A stretch of DNA of 64,000 nt from Gemmatimonadota bacterium (lineage in GTDB: Bacteria > Gemmatimonadota > Gemmatimonadetes > Gemmatimonadales > GWC2-71-9): the NCBI GenBank assembly GCA_003222085.1, contig QHUK01000007.1, positions 1 to 64,000 on the forward strand, given 5' to 3'. The first letter of the stretch is position 1. Each line of letters begins with the position of its first letter. Shown in pieces: positions 8,129 through 15,683 of this stretch. Made by a program: the position numbers and the translations under genes. The notes below the pieces were generated by a model. The model was not told where the DNA came from, did not search any database, and saw only the letters and a program-made list of their open reading frames with translations.

Positions 8129-9008
8129 TACGCTCGCTGTCGAGCAAGTCGCCGAGCGCGGTAGCGTTCCACTCGTGGATCCAGAGGAGCGCGACCAGCA
8201 CCAGACTCATCCACACGGCCTCGGCCCATAGGAACGCGGAGACGTGGGCGGCGACGGCCGCCACGCCCAGCAACACGAAGCGGATGTTCTGGCCGAGCCA
8301 GGCGCACAACGGCAGCACGACCTCCTGGCGCGCACGGTACTCGGCGCGGAACGCGTCGGTGACGCCGCGACGTCGCAGGAGGCGGATGAGTTTCACGGAT
8401 CGCGGGAAGAGATGCACCTGCCGCTCCACGTAGTCGCGGTAGACGCGCGCGCCGAAGCGCTGGAGCACGGTCGCTCGCCGCTCGCCGTCGAGGTCCTCCG
8501 GCAGGTCCAGCTCGCCCCCGGTGCCGACGCCGATGTACAAGAAGGCGTTGCGCACGAAGTCTATGGCGGCGCTCTGGAAAGTGTGGGCCAGTCCCGCGGC
8601 GGCGACCAGCAGAAACGCGCCCGGCCCCCAGAACCCGCTGTGGATCAGCCGGTAGATGAGGTGGAAGTACAGATTGACGAACCGGAGGTTGTCGCTGATG
8701 CCGTCCAGCGCGCGGCCGAAGCGCGTGGAGCTGCCCCGCAGCCGCGCCAGCTGGCCATCCGCCGAGTCGAAGATGTCCGAGACGATGAAGAGGACGAAGC
8801 CGATCGCGTTGGTCCAGCGGTCCCGGTACGCAAACAGGTGGCCGGCGACGAGCCCGATCGCGAGCGACCACAGCGTTACCTGGTCGGCCGAAATCCCCGT
8901 CCGCTGGAGCGCGCGCGCGATCCGGATGCCGATGGGGCGGAAGAAATGCAGGTCCGCCCACTCCTCGACCGCACGGCCCTTATGCGATAAGTCGGTCTGC
9001 GGCTTCAC
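8106..9008 (-). CDS. CDP-alcohol phosphatidyltransferase family protein (second copy, longer)
   Basis: This 300-aa protein carries the full catalytic signature in DSADGQLARLRG and FGRALDGISD. It is longer than the 203-aa paralog at 5040-5651, with about 60-80 additional residues between membrane segments, including FGARVYRDYVERQVHLFP, a loop probably exposed to the cytoplasm. Proteins of this longer type occur beside nucleotidyltransferases that make the CDP-alcohol donor. One such gene lies at 11190 in the same run. It overlaps the aminotransferase gene by 29 bp. The reaction type is certain from the motif; donor and acceptor are not. Confidence 0.85.
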   Translation of the reverse strand: MKPQTDLSHKGRAVEEWADLHFFRPIGIRIARALQRTGISADQVTLWSLAIGLVAGHLFAYRDRWTNAIGFVLFIVSDIFDSADGQLARLRGSSTRFGRALDGISDNLRFVNLYFHLIYRLIHSGFWGPGAFLLVAAAGLAHTFQSAAIDFVRNAFLYIGVGTGGELDLPEDLDGERRATVLQRFGARVYRDYVERQVHLFPRSVKLIRLLRRRGVTDAFRAEYRARQEVVLPLCAWLGQNIRFVLLGVAAVAAHVSAFLWAEAVWMSLVLVALLWIHEWNATALGDLLDSERNAYARIT

Positions 9009-10320
9009 CGAGCACGTCCTTCATCGTCGCGAGGGCGCCCATCGCCTGATCCTCGTCGATCACCAGGGGGGGATTGATGCGAACCTCGGGGTTGTAGATC
9101 ATCGCGAGCACGCCTCGGGCCAGCAGCGTGTCGAAGATCCAGCGCGCCGTCTTCTTGTCGAGCAGCTGGCGGGTCCCGGGGACGACCAGGTCCATCCCGA
9201 TCATGAGGCCTCGGCCCCGCACGTCCGACACGATCGGCAGCTCCGCTTCCCAGCGCTGCATCTCCGCCAGCATCTTGTCGCCGAGCCGCCGGGCATGCTC
9301 CACCAGCTGGTCCTCGACGATCGTCTCGATCGTGACACGCGCCGCCGCCGCCGCCAACGGATTGCCCCCGTAGGACGACGAGCTACCGCTGGGGTTGGCC
9401 CAGGGCTTGGAGAACGCGATCGCTTCGCGCGCGATCACGCCGCTCATCGGAAAGCCCCCGCCGAATCCCTTCCCGACCGTGAGCACGTCGGGGAGCACGC
9501 TGTCGTGCTCGATCGCGAACATCTTGCCGGTGCGCCCGAACCCGGTGATCATCTCGTCGCAGATCAGGAGCGCGCCCAGCTCGTCGGCGAGCTCGCGCAA
9601 CAGCTTCAGGTAGCCCGGCGGGGGGACCACATTCCCCGCCGTACCCTGGATCGGCTCCACGAGGATCGCCGCCACGTCGCGCGTCGTCTCCAGCTGGATC
9701 TTGTGCCGCAGGAAATCCACGCAGTGCCACTCGCACGACGGGAACGTCTTGTCGAAGGCGCAGCGCGCGCACGCGGCGTAGGGTGAGAGGTAGGCGCCGG
9801 GCATCAGCGGCCCGAGCGCGTGCTTGAAGCTCGAGCCGAGCAGCGGCAGCACGCCGCCCGTCTTCCCGTGGAACCCGCCCCAGAAACCGATGACCTCCGT
9901 ATGGCCCGTGCGTGACTTGGCGAGCCGCAGCGCCGCCTCGATCGCTTCGGCCCCGCTCGAGTAGAACTGCGAGCGATTCAGATCGCCGGGCGTGAGCTCG
10001 GCGAGCAGCTTCACGAGCGCCGCGCGATGCTCCGTCGCGAAGCTGCCGACGTGCACGCGCGCGATCTGCCGCTGCATCGCCGCGACGTATTTGGGATGGG
10101 CGTATCCGATGCTCGCCACGCCCACGCCGGCCAGCAGGTCGACGTAGCGGTTGCCGTCCACGTCGTACAGGAGGGCACCCTCCCCGCGGTCGATGGCGAG
10201 CTGGCTGAACAGCGCCACGCTCTGTGTGCCCGGCGCGAGGTACATCGCCTCCGCGTCGAACACGGCCTTGGACCTGGGACCCGGAAGGGAGAGCTGGGCG
10301 CGGCGCAGCGTGTCCGTCAC
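8980..10320 (-). CDS. class III PLP-dependent aminotransferase
   Basis: This 446-aa enzyme has the class III features: SSGAEAIEAALRLAK, a PLP-stacking region FWGGFHGKTGG, LICDEMITGFGRTG, and the Schiff-base lysine in TVGKGFGGGFPMSG. A Cys-rich insert, CARCAFDKTFPSCEWHC, matches a C-x2-C-x9-C-x3-C pattern seen in part of this family. GTG at 10320 overlaps the stop of the ATP-grasp gene (GTGA) and fixes the start. The family aminates aldehydes or ketones of omega-amino acids, polyamines and amino sugars. Beside the Gfo/Idh dehydrogenase it would supply the amine of an amino-polyol. A 4-aminobutyrate or ornithine-type role is possible but less suited to the neighbourhood. Confidence 0.85.
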   Translation of the reverse strand: MTDTLRRAQLSLPGPRSKAVFDAEAMYLAPGTQSVALFSQLAIDRGEGALLYDVDGNRYVDLLAGVGVASIGYAHPKYVAAMQRQIARVHVGSFATEHRAALVKLLAELTPGDLNRSQFYSSGAEAIEAALRLAKSRTGHTEVIGFWGGFHGKTGGVLPLLGSSFKHALGPLMPGAYLSPYAACARCAFDKTFPSCEWHCVDFLRHKIQLETTRDVAAILVEPIQGTAGNVVPPPGYLKLLRELADELGALLICDEMITGFGRTGKMFAIEHDSVLPDVLTVGKGFGGGFPMSGVIAREAIAFSKPWANPSGSSSSYGGNPLAAAAARVTIETIVEDQLVEHARRLGDKMLAEMQRWEAELPIVSDVRGRGLMIGMDLVVPGTRQLLDKKTARWIFDTLLARGVLAMIYNPEVRINPPLVIDEDQAMGALATMKDVLGEAADRLIA

Positions 10321-11162
10321 GCGTGGTTCCGATGAGCAATGCGATGGGTGATGTAGGCCGCGATCGCCTGGGCCGCGTCCTCGCGAAACGGCGCGAAGCT
10401 CGGCCAGTCGTTGATGTCGATCAGCACCGGGCGGTCGGGCTCCGGAAACGCGACATCGCCTCCGAACACCTCGAGCCCCAAGATCGCCGCGGCCTCGAGC
10501 GCGAGCGCCTGGAGCCGGTTCTCGTCCACCGCGGGCCGCTCGCCGGCAAACCCTGCTTCCGAGCCGTACCAATTGAAGAAGCGACCGTCGGTCACACCGT
10601 AGAACTTCACGACCGGACCGGGAACGTGCTCCTGCAGCGCCACCCAGGCGATGCCGCGTCGCGTGAACGCCTGCAGCGCCTCCGCCACCTGGTCGAGCGA
10701 AGTCGCGACTACGTCCTCGGGCCGCTCCGCATGCACGTCACCCCGCTTGATCCAGACCTTCTGATGATCGGGGCTCAAGGCCTTGAGCTGGCCGGCGGGC
10801 GGGAGCGGCGCAGAGCTCGCATGAATGAGCGTCCGAGGGAAAGGCACCATGCTGTCGCCCAAACGCTTGACGAGGCGGTAGCGATGGCAGTTCAGCGCGC
10901 TCGAGGGACGGTTCACCACGACCGCGCCGTCGGACTCGAGCGGCATGAGCTGTTCGGCCGCGAGGGAGCCCTGGCACATGTTGAGGTACAGCGGCGCAGC
11001 CGGAAGGCGGCCCTGCTCGACCTCCAGCTCGGTGGTCTTGATCGCCCGCCAGCCCTGAGCTTCGAGCCGCGCGACCGTCGCATCCATGATGGCCGTGTCG
11101 TTCACGCGATGCTGCAGCGGTGAGTACGATGGGCTGCGGTAAATCGCGACCAGTGGGCCCAA
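10317..11162 (-). CDS. ATP-grasp-fold enzyme (RimK/ITPK-like), function unknown
   Basis: The C-terminal half of this 281-aa protein reads as an ATP-grasp domain: KVWIKRGDVHAERPEDVV for nucleotide contact, ALQEHVPGPVVKFYGV, then VFGGDVAFPEPDRPVLIDIND with acidic metal ligands. The DIND-W-P ending resembles inositol tris/tetrakisphosphate kinases (IDIN-x-FP) about as much as RimK-type ligases (ExN). The enzyme could therefore phosphorylate a polyol or join an acid to an amine. It sits between the nucleotidyltransferase and the aminotransferase. The fold is fairly sure; the reaction is not. Confidence 0.6.
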   Translation of the reverse strand: MGPLVAIYRSPSYSPLQHRVNDTAIMDATVARLEAQGWRAIKTTELEVEQGRLPAAPLYLNMCQGSLAAEQLMPLESDGAVVVNRPSSALNCHRYRLVKRLGDSMVPFPRTLIHASSAPLPPAGQLKALSPDHQKVWIKRGDVHAERPEDVVATSLDQVAEALQAFTRRGIAWVALQEHVPGPVVKFYGVTDGRFFNWYGSEAGFAGERPAVDENRLQALALEAAAILGLEVFGGDVAFPEPDRPVLIDINDWPSFAPFREDAAQAIAAYITHRIAHRNHA

Positions 11163-11189
11163 GACGGTGTCGCTCCTCGAGTCCGATGT

Positions 11190-11918
11190 TTAGGTTTCGC
11201 GCGCGGCGAGCCACGCGTTGGCGTGCTGGAGATCTGTTGGCCGATCGATGTCGATGATGCGCGCCACTTCCACCGCCGCCACTCGCCGCCCGGCCGCGAC
11301 GACCGCCTTCAGGAAGCCACGCATCCTGTTCGCGCCGCCGGCCACCGCCTCCGCCGCGGCGCCGCGAATCCCGGCGCTCAAGCCGTAGACCCCTCCGGTG
11401 ACGCACGGAGGATGAACCGGCTCGTCGCTCAGGCCCCGGACGTCGTCCCCCCCGTCCCCCCCGTCCCGCCCGCCCCGGCTGACGTACACAGGAGACTCGT
11501 CGTCCACGTACGGCGTCACAGCGAGCACCAGTTCCGCGCCTCCCCCCAAGTGCCGCTCGGTCGCCCGGTAGACCACCCGCCAGTCGGCAGGTCGCATCAC
11601 CGTATCCACCATGCTGCAGAACACGGGGCCCGCCGGCACGGCCCGCAGCCCCTCGACCAACGTGTGCAGCGAAGATGGCGTGCGACACTCCACCACCGTA
11701 AGGGGGGGGCCGAACCGCCTCCCGTCAAGCAAGCGGGCGACGGCCGGAAAGTCCGCACGAACGGCGCAGGCGAGACTCCGACACCCCAGTGCGGCGAATG
11801 TCTCGAGCAGACCAATGATCTGGGGCCGCCCAGCCACTTCGACCAGAGGCTTGGGCACGCCGATTCCACCCGCCGCGAGCCGCGACCCCTCTCCCCCGGC
11901 GAGGATCAACCCGTGCAC
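11190..11918 (-). CDS. MobA/GlmU-like NTP-transferase (sugar- or polyol-phosphate nucleotidyltransferase)
   Basis: This 242-aa protein opens HGLILAGGEGSRL followed by GVPKPLVEVAGRP, the nucleotide-binding loop and lysine of sugar-phosphate nucleotidyltransferases; SMVDTVM provides the metal-binding Asp. It would activate a phosphorylated sugar or polyol as an NDP or CDP donor. With two CDP-alcohol transferases in the run, a cytidylyltransferase of the inositol-1-phosphate type is attractive, but base choice cannot be read. An acidic, glycine-rich loop, GGRDGGDGGDD, is encoded by a short repeat around 11448-11482. GTG at 11918 follows the HAD stop by one base. Confidence 0.75.
   Translation of the reverse strand: MHGLILAGGEGSRLAAGGIGVPKPLVEVAGRPQIIGLLETFAALGCRSLACAVRADFPAVARLLDGRRFGPPLTVVECRTPSSLHTLVEGLRAVPAGPVFCSMVDTVMRPADWRVVYRATERHLGGGAELVLAVTPYVDDESPVYVSRGGRDGGDGGDDVRGLSDEPVHPPCVTGGVYGLSAGIRGAAAEAVAGGANRMRGFLKAVVAAGRRVAAVEVARIIDIDRPTDLQHANAWLAARET
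11448..11482. repeat. low-complexity C-rich repeat inside the nucleotidyltransferase gene
   Basis: The plus strand reads as imperfect copies of CCGTCCCCC, about 9 bp each. It encodes an Asp/Gly-rich loop on the minus strand. It is in frame and probably a surface insertion in the enzyme. Confidence 0.6.
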
Positions 11919-11919
11919 G

Positions 11920-12579
11920 CTACTCGAGCACCCTTTCGACCTCGGGAAGGCGACCGATCCGCGCCGTGACGACGCGCTCGCCCCCCGGCGGCGCCGTCCG
12001 TTCGGACGGAGCGAGCCAGCACGTGCGGAGGCCCACCCCGGCCGCGCCGCGGATGTCCGCCTCGAAGTTGTCGCCCACCATCCAGGCCCGCTGCGGCGCG
12101 ACCTGGAGGGCGGCCAACGCATGCCCGAAGATGCGCGGGTCGGGCTTGCTCCAACCGACCAGGGCGGAGTCGCTGAGCACGGCGAACAATCTCGCCAGAC
12201 CAAGCTCCTCCAAACAAGGCCGCAAGTTCCCGGTGAAATTGGACACGACACCGAGCCGGTAGCGCCCGGCGAGCCGTTCCAGGACCGGGCGGTTGCGTGC
12301 GACGACCTCGAGCGCTTGGGCGTGCAGCCGGCGCGCGAGGGCGCGGGCGTCCACGGGGTCGGGCACGAGCTCGACGAGCAGCCGGGCCTGAGCTTCGATG
12401 GCGGCGCGAAACCCGAGCGCCCGAATGCCCGGCAGGCGCGCGAGGGCGTCGCCCGAGACCTGGAAGAAGGAATCGAAGGCCGCGAAGTCGAGTCCGCCGC
12501 CCACGCCGCGATAGGCGGCATGGAAGCGAGGACTCCAGTGCACTCCGTCGGCGTCGAGGGTGCCCCCGAAGTCGAACAG
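11920..12579 (-). CDS. HAD-superfamily hydrolase (phosphatase)
   Basis: This protein of about 219 aa has all four HAD motifs: FDFGGTLDADG near the start (nucleophile position Asp), VVSNFTGN (motif II), WSKPDPRIF (motif III Lys) and MVGDNFEADIRG (motif IV). The first ATG/GTG/TTG in frame is the GTG at 12543, which lies after motif I and would remove the nucleophile. The reading frame is open upstream to 12633 and has a CTG at 12579 giving MFDFGGTLD, so that CTG is taken as the start. It probably dephosphorylates a pathway intermediate, judging by its place directly before the nucleotidyltransferase gene. Confidence 0.75.
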   Translation of the reverse strand: MFDFGGTLDADGVHWSPRFHAAYRGVGGGLDFAAFDSFFQVSGDALARLPGIRALGFRAAIEAQARLLVELVPDPVDARALARRLHAQALEVVARNRPVLERLAGRYRLGVVSNFTGNLRPCLEELGLARLFAVLSDSALVGWSKPDPRIFGHALAALQVAPQRAWMVGDNFEADIRGAAGVGLRTCWLAPSERTAPPGGERVVTARIGRLPEVERVLE

Positions 12580-12598
12580 GACGGCGTCGGTCGGCGAC

Positions 12599-13678
12599 TT
12601 AGTGACGGGCGTGCGACGGGTGCTCGTGCGCGGTCATCTTCATGGGCATCGACATCATGTGGTGGCCGCCCCCCTCTTCGAGCCGCATGTAGTGCCGGTA
12701 GTCCTGCTGATAGAGCGAGTCGCCGGGGTCCGCCGCGGGCCACGTCACGCCGTGGTCGGGCACGAACAGACCGCCGACCACGCCCATGCCGCCGTCCGGG
12801 ATGGGCACGCCCGTCGGGTTGTCGTACGACACGGCGATGCGGTAGCGGTGCTCCGGGACGATATGCACTCCCAGGCGCGTCAAGCCGTAGAGCATCGCAA
12901 TCGGAATGGACTCGATATGGCCGGTGGAATCCACCCGGGGCGCGGCACGGTAGATCACCTCGCCGGTCGTCACGTCCGCGAACTCGATCACGCGCCCGTA
13001 GTCGTGCATGTGCCCACCCAAGCCGACGATCCTGCCGGGCACGGCGGGGCTGCCTGCGTACAAGCGCGACGAGCGCCCCGGGGGAAGCGTGAACGACTTG
13101 TCCCCCACCGGAAAGGCCACGTCCATCTGCCATGGCGAGGCGGAGAACAGCGGCCAGGGTCGTTTCGCGGGCGTGAAGCTCATCACCAGCCGCACGCGCG
13201 CCCGGTGGTACTCGGCCGGCGTGAGGTTCTCGACCATCGCGCTCGCAACGACGTGCTCCGCGCGGTTCAGCGGCACGCCGAACAGGAGGCGCGGCAGCCG
13301 GATCGCACCGGTCTCGTGACCGGCCGCGAGCAGGCGGCGCGAGATCGGCAGAAACAGCTCGCGGTGGTCCGGGTCGATGAGATTGAAGTGATGGATCAGC
13401 TCGTCGGGGAGCGAGTGGCCGGCGCTGTCGACCACCTGTACCCGGAAGCCGTAGATGAATCCGGTCTCCGGGATCTCGAGCGTCGCGACCGGCGGCTGCG
13501 CGAGGCCATGGTGTGGTGTGTTCGCCGGCAGGTCCATCGGCGCCAGGTCGAGGACGAGCGTGCCGGCGCGAGCGTCCAGGAAGATACGGGCGCCGGGCGC
13601 GTCCGCCGCAGCGGTGGTCGCGGGAAGATCACCGGTCGCCACGACGAGGAGCAGGCTCAACAGCGCGCGAGGGGTCAT
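12599..13678 (-). CDS. secreted putative copper protein, PHM/Nod19-like, with His/Met-rich tail
   Basis: This 359-aa protein has a cleavable signal peptide (MTPRALLSLLLVVATG to about residue 25). The mature part has a paired histidine in DELIHHFNLIDPDHRE and a GGHMHDYGRVIEF segment, a layout like the copper sites of peptidylglycine monooxygenase-like and Nod19-like domains. The last 25 residues contain six histidines and six methionines (HHMMSMPMKM, HEHPSHARH), a typical copper-binding tail. It overlaps the alpha/beta hydrolase gene by 50 bp. The family call is tentative; secretion and metal binding are better supported than oxygenase activity. Confidence 0.55.
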   Translation of the reverse strand: MTPRALLSLLLVVATGDLPATTAAADAPGARIFLDARAGTLVLDLAPMDLPANTPHHGLAQPPVATLEIPETGFIYGFRVQVVDSAGHSLPDELIHHFNLIDPDHRELFLPISRRLLAAGHETGAIRLPRLLFGVPLNRAEHVVASAMVENLTPAEYHRARVRLVMSFTPAKRPWPLFSASPWQMDVAFPVGDKSFTLPPGRSSRLYAGSPAVPGRIVGLGGHMHDYGRVIEFADVTTGEVIYRAAPRVDSTGHIESIPIAMLYGLTRLGVHIVPEHRYRIAVSYDNPTGVPIPDGGMGVVGGLFVPDHGVTWPAADPGDSLYQQDYRHYMRLEEGGGHHMMSMPMKMTAHEHPSHARH

Positions 13679-14588
13679 GGCGCGGGGAATTGTAACCGCC
13701 CTCCACGCCCGGGGGCAACGGACCCTCCGATGCCTGCAACCGTCGCACGGCCGCCAGCACCGCGGCGGGCTGCTCCTCGTGGAGGAAGTGCCCTGCCCCA
13801 GGCACGCTGTCCACAACGAACGCCGGCAGCGCCGCGGCTAGGACCGCAACTTCGTCCGCGCCGATCCCGCCCCAGTGTGTCGCCGTCCCGAGGAGGAGAC
13901 GGACGGGGCACCGGACCTCGCCCAGATGTGGCCGCAATCGCTCCGGCTCACGCCGCTCGGCCATCGCAAGAAACGCTTTGAGCGTCGCGTCCAGATCGTG
14001 CGCGGCACCTGCCGTATAACCGTCGACCACTCCTTCGGTCACCCACGATGAGTCTCCCGATGCCCTGATCAGCTGTCCGCGGATCTTCTTGCGCACCAGT
14101 TTCACCCCGCCGAACAGCCTGATCCAGGGGGCGAGCTTCATGGCACGCCGAAACGCACGTGTGGCGGCACTCTCAGCCGGCCCGCCGTCGAGCGAAACGA
14201 TACCCGCGACGAGGTCGGCTCGTCGGTAGGCGAGGCGAAACGCCATCGACGCCCCCAATGAGTGCGCAACGACGATCGCCTGCCGCACGCTCAGCCGATC
14301 GAGCGCAGCCGCAATCCGGTCGGCCTGGGCGGTGAGGGAGTAGTCCGCATGTTCGGGGCGCGCCGAGCTGCCGATGCCGAGCGGTTCCACAACGATCGCC
14401 CGGTACCCGGCGGCGGTGAGGAGCGGGATCACCGCTCGGTATCCGAACGCCGAGCCGAACAGACCCGGTACGAGGACCACCGGGCGTCCCGTTCCCGTCA
14501 CGGTCACTGCGACCGACTCGGCCGCCGAAAGCGCCAGGGAGAAGGTATGAACCGTGTCCGCGACCAAGGCCAGGGTGAGGAGCCACAT
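13629..14588 (-). CDS. alpha/beta-hydrolase fold protein
   Basis: This 319-aa protein has the hydrolase core: oxyanion region VVLVPGLFGSAFGY, nucleophile elbow VAHSLGASM, a late acid region, and catalytic His in PGAGHFLHEEQP. An N-terminal hydrophobic stretch (MWLLTLALVADTVHTFSLALSAA) is probably a signal peptide, which suggests a periplasmic esterase or lipase. It ends inside the next gene with a 50-bp overlap, so the last 17 residues may be an extension of little function. The substrate is unknown. Confidence 0.8.
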   Translation of the reverse strand: MWLLTLALVADTVHTFSLALSAAESVAVTVTGTGRPVVLVPGLFGSAFGYRAVIPLLTAAGYRAIVVEPLGIGSSARPEHADYSLTAQADRIAAALDRLSVRQAIVVAHSLGASMAFRLAYRRADLVAGIVSLDGGPAESAATRAFRRAMKLAPWIRLFGGVKLVRKKIRGQLIRASGDSSWVTEGVVDGYTAGAAHDLDATLKAFLAMAERREPERLRPHLGEVRCPVRLLLGTATHWGGIGADEVAVLAAALPAFVVDSVPGAGHFLHEEQPAAVLAAVRRLQASEGPLPPGVEGGYNSPRHDPSRAVEPAPRRGDR

Positions 14589-14600
14589 GGTCCACTCCCG

Positions 14601-15173
14601 TTAGAGACGGAGCGCGGCGACGGACACTGCGTAGAGATCGCGGTACCGCCCTCGCAACCACCGGCCTGCGGACGCCACGTGTCGGCGCCCCACGGCGAGC
14701 CCCACGAGGGCGACCCCGCCGGCCACCAGCGCCCAAGTGGGTACGGGAACGAGTCGGCCCATGCCGGCGATCAGGAGCAGGCGCGGGAACCGTCCCAGGG
14801 CGACCGCGCCGAGGAACCTGGGCATCGGATATCGCGCCAACGGCGCCAGCACGCGCACCGCCGAGTCGGGGATAGGCGAAAAAATCACGAGCACGGTGGT
14901 CCAGAAGGGGGCGCGCTGGAATGCCGCGACGCTCCAGCGCACGCCGCGCCGCTCGGCAAGTCGCGCCAGTTTCGGGAGCTCCGCCGCCCAGTCCACCAGT
15001 CGATAGTTGACGCTTTCCGCGAGCGACGCGCCGAGCGTACCCACCAGCGCGAGCAGCCACGCGGGATACAGGCGCGCGTAATAGAGCAGGGTCGCCTCGA
15101 ACGCCGTCGGCAGGAACGGCGACAGGGGCCCGTGCACCAGCAGCGCGAGCGCGAAGAACGTCACGAGCTTCAC
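14601..15173 (-). CDS. VTT/DedA-like small membrane protein
   Basis: This 190-aa protein has four or five hydrophobic segments. FEATLLYYARLYPAWLLALVG and the later YPMPRFLGAVALGRFPR resemble the SNARE-associated (VTT/DedA) family, including the conserved GR-x-PR near the second re-entrant region. DedA proteins are linked to undecaprenyl-phosphate and phospholipid translocation. GTG at 15173 overlaps the stop of the upstream YdjM-like gene (GTGA). The family match is from a few short motifs, so it is moderate. Confidence 0.55.
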   Translation of the reverse strand: MKLVTFFALALLVHGPLSPFLPTAFEATLLYYARLYPAWLLALVGTLGASLAESVNYRLVDWAAELPKLARLAERRGVRWSVAAFQRAPFWTTVLVIFSPIPDSAVRVLAPLARYPMPRFLGAVALGRFPRLLLIAGMGRLVPVPTWALVAGGVALVGLAVGRRHVASAGRWLRGRYRDLYAVSVAALRL

Positions 15174-15628
15174 GCCAGGAATCCGGTGTAGCGCCACGCC
15201 ACCACGGCGAACACCGCACCCTCCAGGATCCACGCCCACGGCTGCCGGTAGTAGCCGATGTACATCGCGCGCCCCCAGTATCCCGTGTTCTTCCAGAGGT
15301 TGAGCGAATAGCGGCGCCGGCTGAGCGGTAGCAGCAGCGGGAGACCGGTGTCGGTCGGCAGGTCGGCGAGCACGTGCGCCACGACGCTCGCCAGCGCCAG
15401 TCCGCCGAGCCAGGGGCCGAACAGCGCGAGCGCGAGCGCTCCCACGGCGCTGCAGAACAAGAGACTGTGACTCCACGTGCCGTGGAAGTCGGGCCGCGCC
15501 CAACCGGCCCGGATGATCAGGGAATCGGCGTTCGGAAGGAATTGCGCCGCCCCGACCACCAGGAACGTCTCTGGTCGCGGATCGAGGGACGCGATCGCGA
15601 GTGCGATACCAAGGTGCCCGAATTGCAT
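15170..15628 (-). CDS. YdjM-like inner-membrane protein (putative metal-dependent hydrolase)
   Basis: This 152-aa protein has GHLGIALAIAS at the N-terminus, FLPNADSLI, WSHSLLFCSA and AHVLADLPTDTG, the spaced His/Asp pattern of the YdjM (PF04307-type) family, within four membrane segments. It is the first gene of the leftward run that ends at 5040. A shorter paralog is encoded at 5644-6087. Enzymatic activity has not been firmly shown for the family as far as I know. Confidence 0.7.
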   Translation of the reverse strand: MQFGHLGIALAIASLDPRPETFLVVGAAQFLPNADSLIIRAGWARPDFHGTWSHSLLFCSAVGALALALFGPWLGGLALASVVAHVLADLPTDTGLPLLLPLSRRRYSLNLWKNTGYWGRAMYIGYYRQPWAWILEGAVFAVVAWRYTGFLA

Positions 15629-15683
15629 GGTGTCTCCCGGTCGAGGTCCGGGGACACGTTGCGCCTATGGCATCAAGCCAATC

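Noticed and set aside
11919-13133. Fusion of the nucleotidyltransferase to a 400-residue upstream part
   Set aside because: The upstream part is an alternative frame of the HAD and copper-protein genes; LILAGGEG starts at the GTG at 11918.
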